Of a stretch of DNA of 64,000 nt, positions 36,701 through 48,700 are shown piece after piece (position 1 is the stretch's first letter; each line of letters opens with the position of its first letter). Source of the DNA: Henricia sp. BOLD:AAB3569. Lineage: Eukaryota; Echinodermata; Asteroidea; Spinulosida; Echinasteridae. The notes under the pieces are model-generated. The model saw only the letters and a list, made by a program, of their open reading frames with translations, was not told where the DNA came from and did not search any database. The DNA lies in contig JBBELK010000454.1 in assembly GCA_037783545.1 (NCBI GenBank), forward strand, positions 930,001 to 994,000. Reading direction: 5' to 3'. The position numbers and the translations under genes are program-made.

Positions 36701-39700
36701 TTAATTTTCAATAATTTCTTTATCAATTGCTTCCAAAAGTTAAGCAGTAAGAAAGGCTTCTTTTTAATGAACAACTACAGAAAAGTTTGGTTCCTGTGAA
36801 AAACATGTAGCTCAGCTGGTAGAGCGTCTGTCCAGTGTGTCAGAGGTCTCGGGTTTGAATCCTGATAAGGACCATATGACTTTTCTCTCTAAATTTAATA
36901 ATGAAACTTACAAGAGTGTGATGGGTTCAAACATTTAGACCAGAATTACTGGTGATTGTTTGTGCGAATCTCTTAATACCGGTAGCAAACGGTTCGTTAC
37001 TTGAACAAAACAAAACAGCATTAACCAAGGTCAGACCGCAAATGTCAGATACTTTGCTGGTTTTCAAATCAACATTGCAACAACATGTGCAAAGGAGCCT
37101 TGACAAAACCTGATCAACAAATGCAAAAAACATCCGTGTAGCCTGCATGCTGTGTGATCGAGCCAAAAACATTTGCGCGCTTGCCGTGCGTGCACATATC
37201 TGTCACTAGTTCTGCACGTGAGTGTGCATAACGTTAACGTTGCCCGAGGGTTAATGGCTATCATTTCAACGAGCGATTTATTTGCTTCTGTTTTTTTTTT
37301 ATCTTGTGCCAGTACCCAACATATTTGTTTAAAAGCTAGTTACTGTTTCTTTACTGTGTAATTCCTTTTCAAGAAAAATACTCCCTTTACATCTCCCAGA
37401 CTGAAAAAGTCGTCTTTTAAAACACTAAACTCAGTAAAGTTACTGTTAAGTTAGCATTTTTTATCTAATGACAAAATGACGTACATGTAGTTTAACAAAG
37501 AAAGAATATAAACGGTTTTGAAGTTTTGTGTTATCTTTGTTTGTTTCGCATACAATTCAGATATGTCGCAGTGTTCAACCATGCAAGTCCTTAATGCCAC
37601 CACATGTAGTGTGACCAATCTACAGCCGAGTGTCATCTACACGTTCACCGTCAGTGTGAATGGGGAGCCCTCTAGAGTCTCAAATGCTGTCAATGGCTCT
37701 GGAATCTTACTCGGTAAGTTTGCTTGTGAACATCCAAAATCTTGCAAAATTGTTAGATTGTGCTTGCAACAATGCCACCAAAGTCTGCTTATATCTCGGG
37801 GAATTCTGTATGCTTGTGAGATATTTGTATGAAGGTTTAAATGTAAGTAATTATTTAATTGCCCTGATCTGGATTTAATTTCACTTGCAACGCGTCATAT
37901 ATGCTCAAATCCGTCACAACTTGCCGAACCTTCTGCAAGTTTACAATGGTTTTATAGTTGCATTTTACAAAACACTTGCGACAGAAACGTGTCACAAGTT
38001 GTAGACAGAACCGCTACGCAGTGCTATATAATTGTTGGGCAGAACCCTTTGCAAAGTTGCAATTACATATTTGGTAGTCTTTGCGACGTGTTCATCATTT
38101 GATACGATGCGTCACAAATGTTTTGTTGTGAAATCGACCCCTAGAGAACTTGTGTTGACCATTTTCCCTTTGTTAGGACCACCAACAATCAAGAAGGAAA
38201 TCACCACAATTCTGAAGAAGAAAGAGAATGAGAGCGCTAATTTTCGCTGCTCCGTCAACGGCCACCCAAAGCCCAACATCTCGTGGTGGAAGGGCGACGT
38301 GAAACTCAGGACTTCGAAGGACATTATCGTTAATAGAGTAAAACTCACGCTCACAAACCTCCAAGAGGAAGACAGCGGTGCGTACAGCTGCCTCGCGGCT
38401 AACGACTACGGAGCAGTACGGGTCAACTTCACCTTAGATGTGTCGCCAGATGACCCAGGTGAGTCTTGATAAAAGAGCTTTTATTTCAGTTCAGTTAATT
38501 TTTTTTAAAACTCATCCAAATGTTTTACACTGCTAAGTTTGTATAATCATTAATAGTAAGTGGAGGAAATATTCGAAAACAGAGTTTGTATGTGGAGATT
38601 CCCTTAGATTGTTATACCCAGCACGATATGGGGCCTAATCAATTATATAGTTTCTTCTTTAAATTGTAGACCAATTAGCGCTCAGCATTCTGAACACGTC
38701 ATTCCCGCCTTTAAGTTACATGAGTGCTCAAATTTTCACTTGAAAATGTGCTTGTTTTCTTGCCATGTTCTTGAAACAATCTGAGCCACGCACCTTAAAT
38801 CCTTGTTTTTTTGTAATAGTAAAAGGAGCGTGACCAGATCACATTTTTGACGTAACAATTTTCCTCATGGGTGTTGAGATTTTGATACCATATCATGTCA
38901 TATTTTTCTCATTACCATTGTGAAATGGTTTGTATATTTTTAAGGGTATCGTTACTACCATCGAAAAAAAACCACCAATGTTTTGTAAACTAATTTATCT
39001 GGTTCCATAAAGCAGTGCAGTGATTACACCAACCTTTTTGCCTCCACATCCAAATTGGAGATTACAAATTTTCTGTTTCCTTCCCATGGATAGTATTTAG
39101 GGGAGGTATTTTGGATGATTGTTAAAGGGTCTGTGACATGCTAAACAACTTTGTGCCTAAGCTTTGCTTCATAATGACGGATTACTTGTTCAGCAAGACA
39201 TACTATTGTTCGTTTGGATGTAAAATCAATAAAAGGTGGCCTTTTTCAACTTTGAAGATTTCATTGCAATAAATCACAGACAGAGGGCGCTGTTTTGAGT
39301 GCATCACATAAGGAAGACGGAAGGGAAAAGTTAAGAAAAAACATAAGACTTCAAGTTGGACTTGTGGCAAATTGCTGCAGTTTCTACCCCCAGTTTTGTC
39401 ATGGCTTACAGCAGGCAACATGTAAAACAAACTCAAACAGCCATGGATTACAAAAGTTTCAGGAAAATTGAGAAAAAAAGTGGAATCTTTTGTGCACAGT
39501 TGAATGTGATTTTTCTGTGTTTGCCTCTTGTGACATAGTGACCTTGGTCATGAATATGCATATTCGCATTAGCATAAAAACTAAAAACCTTTGTTTTAAC
39601 CCCCAAAACAAGCTCCAAATAGGATTGTTATGACTTTAACCGAGTAGAGTGGTTTTAAAGCATAGATTTCATTGATAAAAATCTGAAATAAGGGGCCCTT

Positions 39701-42700
39701 TAAGTTCAAACAAAATCCATTTTTCTGAACACGCTCCTTCAAGGTCAACCCATGAAACATTTGCTCAGTGGCATGAATTGCCTTCATTTTCCAGAAGAAT
39801 CATCCGAAGACTACTCCAGCGACAGCTCAGAGTATTCCTCCGTGGGCGAAGATGAAGCGAAGGTGACGTACGAAGACTTGGAACCGGGCAAACCACAGTT
39901 CTACGATCTCAAGAACAGAATGCGGGAGGACATACTTGAAGTGGCTGGCGGGACAATTAAGCTGAGATGTCCGCACAGGGCCAATCCACCGGCAACCGTA
40001 ATCTGGCTGAAGAACGGAAAACACAACTGGGAGAAGGATCTTAGTAAACGAGTAAGTTTGTGGCTTTAGAGAAGATTTGGGGGGTGGAGGGTGGGAGGAT
40101 TTGAACAGAATGTGTTAAAGCCCCACTACATCATTTTACTTCACGAGACGACAAGAAAAAAAACCGACTAAAAGTGTTCATTGCAATGGTAACAAACGCC
40201 ATATGGTTTTATTCAGTGTCAAATGGTACCTTTGTGGGAGAAATTGCCAACTGAAGGTGGGTTTTAAAAAGTTGTCTGCAGACGACTTTTTAACCATTCA
40301 TTCACACACACAAAATATGCATGGATTTATCAGGTTTTCTGAAGTATTACTTCATCTGTGTGGCTGAAATTTCTACAAGGCAGTTTTCTCGACGTAGGCT
40401 TTTGAAATACGAGTGGTAATAACGCTGTTTTTAACAGTTTACCAATCATGTACTCTATCTTTAAAGGCCCATTGTATCATTTCCAGTGACCCAATTTTGT
40501 TTTTTCATGAGTTGACAAGAAAAACCCTCACTCAAAGTGTTGATAGCAATGGTAACAAACACCTCATGAATTTATTTCCATCAAAAATGGTATTTCATGT
40601 TGGAAATTGACAACCGAAGGTGGTTTTCTAAGAAAATATTTGGTCTTTACCCATTTTTCGGTACACTCAATATTTTGATTTGTTTTTCCAGAGTTGAGTT
40701 GAATGCGTAGTAAGCCAAATCCAAACTGTCCTTTTATCTAGGTAACGATGGCTGATTCTAAGCTAATCATCGAGAGACTTATGCCCAAGGTGGATGACGG
40801 GAGCTACACATGCAATGTTACCAACGATTACGGAAGTATCGACTATACTACAAGCATTGAAGTAATTCGTAAGTTTCCATAAATTAGGGGTGCAAAAATG
40901 TGACATTTTGGTGTCCCTTGTTACACCCGATATGTGCCGTTTGCCGTACAAGTATCGTTAAAATGGCCTTCAAACAATTTCAGATTTTTCCAGAAAATGG
41001 ATTTCGTTTTAACCTAAGAATCATATAAAATACCTCCCCAAAATACTATCCATGGGAAGAAAACGGAATTTGCATTTCCAATTTGGATGTGGAAGCAAAA
41101 AGATTAGTGTAATCACTGCACTGCTTTATGAAACCAGATAAATTGGTTTACAAAACATTGATGGTTTTTTGACGATATCCTTGAAAATATACGGATTGAG
41201 AACGTGAAATTTCAGAATGGTAGGAGAAAAATTTGACACATGTTATCAAAATCTCAACACCCATGGGAAAAATGGGGGGCGTCAAAAATGTTATCTGGTC
41301 ACGCTCCTTTAAAGATCAAAGATCACGATGACTAGGGGTAATAATTCCACTTTTATTGTTGTTTTTCGACAGAGAGAGTCCCAGAAAAACCAATCATAGC
41401 TGAAATGGACGACAAGGAGGTCACAGTGGGCAATAATGTGTCATTCGTTTGCTCCGTCATGAGCGACTTGACACCTCATATTGTGTGGCTGAAGCGAGTA
41501 TTGCCAGGCAACAGCACCCAGCTCAAGGAAGTCAAAAACAAGCTCCAAATTGCAGTTGTAAGTATGCTTGTCATGTCTTGACCAATTACCTTGAAAAAGC
41601 CTCAGGACTACATTTTGTCGAATATGTTTACTGTATAAATGGACATTTTCCCACAGGTATTTTCGTGAAAACAACAATAACCTATAAAGCTCCAAAACAA
41701 GTTAACTAGGTTCAGTTTCTTTGTATACCCAAGGAATATTTCTGAACGAAAATTGAAGAAAATTAACAGAAAAAAGGCAAGTGGTTAGCAGGTGTGACTG
41801 GATACTGATCTTAGCTGTTGGAGTTTAACACTTAAATTCAAATTTCATTATGAGCAAATTTTTAATAAATTTTTCAATAAAAGTTTTAAAATGTCGCACT
41901 TGGAAGAATGGGAATTTTTTTTTCCAATCACATTGGCAGTATCAACTTCAAATTTCAAAGTAGTGTCCGCGGTGTTATGGCCGAGCGGTCTAGTGCGTCG
42001 AACTCAAGTTCCTGTGCCAGTACTAGAATGTGGGTTCGATTCCGGGCCGTGACGGGTTGTGGCACTTGTGCTCTTGAGCAAGGCACTTAATCACACTTGT
42101 TCCGTCCATGTAAAGCCATTGGTCCAGTGTGTTAGGTAACGCACTTTAAAGATACCAGAGCATTCTTTCGTGAAGAGCAAGGGGAAGGATTCCCCGGTGT
42201 CTCTGGCCGTTTCTAATTCCACTTAGAAGTTGATAGTTATTCGAATATCTATGTTAATTTATCCCATTCTTGTAATTGGCGGGCCTTCCGCTGTTCGATG
42301 TGGTAAATAATAATAATAATAATAAATAAATAAATAAATGTAACAAATTTCTTTCTCTCTCCATTTTTAGGACAGATATCGGACTTAGTGGATGATCATG
42401 TATTTTATCCTCAGTATTTTTAATTTTTAATTGTGATATATTTCTACACACATGACATCATTATGACATCACAACTAATTTGCATGTAATTCATCTGCAT
42501 GTTGATCATTAAACCCTCAAGTAAATTATGTTAATGCATTAAAAAAGATTTGCAGATTGTGCTTGCTCAAATATCCCCCACTAAATTGTCTGATAATTTC
42601 AATTGGGAGACACGTTGCTTCAGAGGTCAGCTCATCCCAAGCAAGTTCACTCAGTTCAAAATCCCAACAAAATAGGTTTTCCAGAAACGGGAAATGTCAC

Positions 42701-45700
42701 ATTTTGAAAAAAGATTCTAAAATGATCGGTCAATCAGTGCCTTGCTATCCCCAAGTTTACTGTACTCGGCAAACTTCTGTTCTGATCAAGAATTGATATT
42801 TTAGGGAAATTGCGTTTCTTTTCGTGAGAGCAAAGTACCAGCCATAAAGCCCTTTTGGCTCATGGTACGCTTTTATTTATCGGTAGAGAGGTTTTGCAAG
42901 CGCACGGATACGGATAGTGCGACGGATACGTCACAGGTTATGATAATAAACACGTTTCACTATCCGCTATGCCTTTAAACAGCACGCATATCGAGCTCGC
43001 TATGCATAAGCACACAGATTTCTAATGTTTTCCCTCATTTTTTGTTGCGTTTACGTGGCCAGGTCGAAAAGAGTATGAATTATGAATGTCTACGAACGTT
43101 TTGTGCATTTCAAAGCTTTGGATTAAAAGTAAAATTAGTATCAAAGCCATGTTGTGCCAGTAGTATTCCCACTGTCGGAAATAGATGCCTTTTAGCTATC
43201 AACACGTTGTAGTTTTGAAGTCGCGAAACCACAGTAATGTCACTAACCGTACGGTTACGGATGGCTAAACGTATGATTATCTGTCGGCTTGCGAAACCTC
43301 CCTTTTATGTACTAAACTATTGTTTCACACACTTTCACTGTCATTTTGCAAAAAGGCAGAGGACACATTGACTAATACGATAATACCTATTCTTAAAGTA
43401 AGTGCATTCCAACATTTCTTCGTATTTGAGTTTTTATCGTCGGTGGTATGCATGTTTATTGCACATTTTTGTATTATCGATGCACACCTTATGTTAGGGG
43501 GGAGATGAAGGGACGTTTTTGTGACAAGGTGCAGTTGTTTATGGATATTTTACTGTGAATTTCTCGTTTTCAGTCATTGAAATGTCATGTTCCCTTCCGA
43601 ATAGACCGAAAAAGAGATGAAGTCAATGTCAAAAAGTGGTCATGCGGGGGTTCATGGTATTGTTTGGAGAACTCTAATAAAATGGCATATGCTGTATAGC
43701 ATTGGTTCGTGCATTCAAAGCGGTAGGCGCTTCACTACTGTAAAAAAAAATGGTTACCACAAATACTCCAGAGAGACTTCGGAGGTTTCTCTAGTGCCGG
43801 GGCTAACTGAATCTCAATCAGTGCATGATATAAACTATAGCGAATTTGACGTACGTAAACACAAACACGATGAGCGGCTGTTCAGGGAGTACTCCATTTA
43901 ATCCCATAATGCTTTACGTGGAGAGGATTGTTCCCTCATCTCGCTCATGGTCTATACACCTCTAAATCAGAATATAATCTGAGGCAAAGGACATTTCAAT
44001 GTTCACTGGAAAATAGAGCATTTTCATTTCTAGAGTTTAACTGGTCCACTGGTATGCACTAAATCCAGTTTTCAAAGTGGCACTTTTAGTTTGTTTTTCC
44101 TGTTTTTTTTTCTTCGCCTATTTTTGTTGGTGTATTTGTTCGTGTATATTAAGTGCCCGACGATGATCTGTTTTTATTCAAAAGTTTCGCTCGCATGACT
44201 GAAATTTTAATTTCAATTTCACAACTTTTAGTGGATTGTGATCTAAAGTGCTAATAAACTGATTTTGGAATAGTGTGCGAGTTGCAAAAAGGATAAATCC
44301 ATGTGATATAAAACAAAATAAAAATCAGATGGTCGAAAAAGTGAAGCATTTTCACCAGTTAAGGTCGTCACATATTGGTTTTCTGCCTAGTACAAATGCT
44401 TAAGCAATTCCACGATTGCGAACCATCCATGATTGTGATGTGATTGAGAGCACAATGAAAGTGCAGCAGGATTCGTGAAATCGGCTGGAGCTCTTCTGGC
44501 AGGCTATGAATAAATCTGTACGTCTACTGTACTATGCATTGTCATAGAGCCTGCGCTATATTTTTTTAAACAGCGACTCCTCTCAAGTGCATCACGTACG
44601 CGAAATGCATTATGCATGGCAGCGAACAAAAATCGCAATCACAATCGGCAATCATAATTTGTTTATTCATAAGAAATTGTTTTATTGGCACTTTACATAT
44701 TCATATCTCTGGCAATGAGTAATCTGTACTTCTCTGACAGGTTTTGTGGATGGTAGAGCGTGTTTCTATTGCACCGACATTAAATGCTTTTTCTCGATGC
44801 GTTGGGCAACGCCTTTAACCGTTATCTTGGCCATTTCTACTGCAGACAAAATACCGGTGTTTGGCGCACTACGCGCGGTAGTTAAAATGGCGCGCCACAC
44901 TAAAAAAGCATTATTGGCTGTTTTTACTGCCAAAATATCATTGCGCGCACCGGCAAAGACCTTTTCTACCGGGTGGGAAGGGTTTATTTTGCAGTCTCAA
45001 GTGTTTTAAAGGCCCTGTAGATGATCTGTTTTTGAGCAATTCTGGGAATAAAACATAAAACAAAAGAAAGATACCAACAAACTCATCCGAAGAAATTTCA
45101 GCTCAGTCAAATTTACCACGTTTCTAAAAACATGTAACATCCATATGCGTTTTGCCGGTCTTGGCGGGGTGTTCGTTTTCAGTCGGTCGCGTACTCTGCG
45201 GCTCGCGTCATGCACTTTGTAGCCCACTAGCGCGCGGCCCATAGAAAAAATTGCATCGCAGTACAAAGCGCCCATTTCGGACCGCCCAGATGAAAAGGAA
45301 ATCGTTTGCAAACGATCTAAATAATTTCACCTAGATGGACTATTTTCTGGTAAAATTATATCATCTCAGGCGGAAACATAGTTGCTACCAATTTAATCTT
45401 TACTTTGAGGAAGGTTTTACCTGTCAACTCGTTAATTAACTTTTGGGGTCATTGCAAATGATACAGTGGGCCATTCATTGTGCTCGGTAGAAACACGCTC
45501 ATAAAATGTTGCAATTTTCTTCATTTTTCACATGTACAATGAGGTGTATTTCAGTAGCATGCGTCTCTGTAAACTTACTATTTCTCTGTGTTGTGGAAGA
45601 ATAAACTGGAATTTTCTGAGAAAAGAAGTGGAGAAATGAAAATTAGCAATGTATTTCATTGCTGAAAAAAAGATTACACTTTTCATGCTCTGTAACTGAT

Positions 45701-48700
45701 AACCTTGATTTTGAGGTGCTACGTAAAATAGAAACTTTTGAAAATTTCGACCAAAATTTTAAAGGTGTATTTTATTAAGAGAGATACAGATACCAAAGGA
45801 AGGAATCTAGCCAAGTGGTAAGGCATATGTAGTATTTTCAAAGGGCACTACCACTAGAACATCAAATGCCTATGTGATGATTGCAAGAAGGAACCAAGAC
45901 CAGGGTAACAGGACATGGTCTGTAGCAGCCTCATTGATTCTAAGGTGGAGTCATATTGACATTTATTTCACGTGAGAACGGGCTTAAATTTGACGTACGT
46001 AACGTCACCTTGAAAAAAATGCAGCGTAGAGGGAATTTGGTGTGAACCGCACTAAAAACAAATCACAGAATTACAGAAATGCTTGTCACTGAAGTTGATT
46101 CTGTGGTTTTCAGTGTGTCGTTTCACACTAAATTCCTTCCACGCTGCAATTTCCCCAGGCAACGTGTGTCAAATTTACATGCTTCCTGTGTGGAAAACGT
46201 CGGTGTGAGTCCACCTTTACTGGGGCTGCTTCTTAGGTGTAGGTTTTGGAGACACCTCATGTTCGGGGCCGTCCAAAGTTGTCTACACGCCCATCCCCCT
46301 TCCCCCTCCCCCTTCCTACGCTTTGTAGAACCATGAAAATTTTCACAACTTTGGACGGCCCTTTGAAGATATTTGCATGTTTGTAATACTAACCATACCT
46401 GTGTTTTCATTGCATGCATCTCCCCATCAACCCTTTTAGGAGAAATGGTCCAAGAACCTAGAGTTGTCCTGTGATCAAGTGATGACTAGATATCTGGCTC
46501 CTCGCATTGATTTGTGGAAGTGCTTACCCAAACAGGTATTACAGCGTCCTGCGGCTCCGGCCGATCCAAGAAAATCCTCTTGGAATCGCTAATTTGGAGA
46601 GGACGGGTTTGAGGTTTGAAGGGCGATTAAGGTTTCTCGCAGATTGGAGGTTTTTATAACTGAAGCCCTGCCCGCATTGGAATTTTGAAGAGGACAAACT
46701 AATTGAGCAAATGGGTATTTTAACCATATCAAGTCCAATAGACCATATCGAATAGCTGCCATCTTGTAGGGTAGTATCTTTGTTCCGTTAAAAGCAAGTA
46801 CGTTCTTTAAATCCAACAGACAGCAAGGAAAACACAAATGTTTGTCGTCATCTTGACAAAATGTCTGCAAAAAGTCCAATGCTGACACGGCTTTTGGGAG
46901 GGGATTCAGTCCAACCTCTTTCACCCTGGCATAAAACTATACCAAGCAACAGAAGAAACGTTAAAAATATATCTACTTTTTGGTTGAAAAACATGGTCAA
47001 TCTCACCCTGTTTACACTTGATCCCGATCTCGGGATTGAACACCGAACTCGGGATCAGCCCCGGATCACAAACTGAGTGTGAACGCTCTCAGGACCAAAT
47101 TGGCCTCGGATTTTGGCCTCCCATTGGCTGAGGGTTCGATCTTGAGCTCGGGATCAGTTTGCGGTTAGATAAGCACGGCCGTAGGTGGGGGAAAAGCCAG
47201 CGAAATTCAAGTGGCCTTGTACAGTGTACATGTACAACCCATGCACACATTGATCAGTACTTTAAATGCAACTTCTGGCACTGCGCTCGAGATCAACTAC
47301 AGAATGTAAACACGGCACTCGGGATCATTGCAGTTAACACTGGCACATTCCTATCAGGGGATCAATCTTAATCCCGAGCTCGGGACCAGTGTAAACACGG
47401 TGTCCGAGTGGAAAATTTCAGCACACAGAAGCTTTATGTGGTAATGCATATTAATGAAGTTGTTGCGTGAATATTTCGACGTAAACTTTATTACAATTTT
47501 TTTTTCACGTTTTGATTAAACTGAACATTTTTGTTTCTTTTGTTGCTGGATATAACATTCTTCTCCTATACCTTCCAATGCTTTTAATCTTTGCTAATCC
47601 TTATACTTGACTAAAAGCTAATCTCTGCTTATTTCTTTTAAGCTCAATGCTTTTTCATTCTATTCATGCTATCAACATTATCCTTTTTTTGGTTTTAATT
47701 TTGCATTCATTCACTTAAATAACATTTTTTCTTTTCAATCCACGAAGCAAGAGAAGTTAAAATTTGCAGCATTCATTAAACCCGACTTGGTTTTCACATT
47801 AAAAGTCATTTGAGCATTTTTAATCGGTAATTATCTGCCAGCTTTCATATTTTGAGGTTATGAAATCTTGGTTTAGATTTCAAGTAATGCATGTTCACAC
47901 TACTAAAAACAAACCAAAATTGGTTGTTGACCTTTTTACTAAAACATGTTCAATGTCATTTTTTAGCAAGGTGTTAATATCTCACACAATTTCCATAAAT
48001 TTGCATGGAGCGCACACATAACCCACTAAAATGTAACTGTGACAAACCACAGCTTGCAACTAACAAGATAATTTTAATAATTCAACTAATCAACATAATT
48101 ACAGATGATTTTTGTTCCTGTTCCACAAAGATTATTTCACCAGCCTCATCTTTTCACAGCATTTCTTTCTCTAGGCCACAGCATTGCTTCGGCTGGTCGC
48201 ACCGGACATATTACAGCATCAATTTAATTTGGCTTAAAGACGCAGGCTCGTCGATGCGCGATGAACATATTTTTGCCACGAAATTCACCGCGCTCTATAC
48301 TACAGTCAGCTGTTACGATCCTGGACGGTGCAAGTTTAAGTACGTACATACAAACACACGTACGCGTTCTCGTGATCGTAAGAGCTCGGGCAAGATATGG
48401 AGTGTGGTAAAATTCGTGGCACGATTTAGCTCGTCGTGGATTGACATGCCTCCGTCTTTAATCAGTTTTGTTTTTCTTCTATTTTCACAGCAGCACTTCT
48501 CCACTTTTGAGCATATAATTATTTTTTGCTTAATTGTCGCTGTTCGTTGGTAGCTCTGAACTTGCCAAAGTGTAATCTCTTGATAGTAATGCAGTATTCC
48601 GGCCTTCCGGAATTAATTTGGTTAATTTGAGGGTCCATTGCGGACTCGGCTTTTCCAAAGCATTAAACATTAAAGCCTAGCGTACATCGACTATGCAACT

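Noticed and set aside
36805..36875. Functional tRNA gene (also at 41,973, 51,990 and 60,960)
   Set aside because: A and B boxes are good, but acceptor stems do not pair and the same bodies recur as dispersed repeats; these are SINEs or pseudo-tRNAs.
48175..48339. Possible hidden Ig3 exon (acceptor 'tttctttctctag', frame with '[10 protein letters not shown]', donor 'gtacgt')
   Set aside because: The preceding exon ends in phase 0, and reading this segment in phase 0 gives a stop. The frame that looks Ig-like would need two carried bases, and it has no second-Cys motif.
48005..48553. 182-codon open frame in intron 7
   Set aside because: No domain, low-complexity start, and not in phase with the receptor exons.
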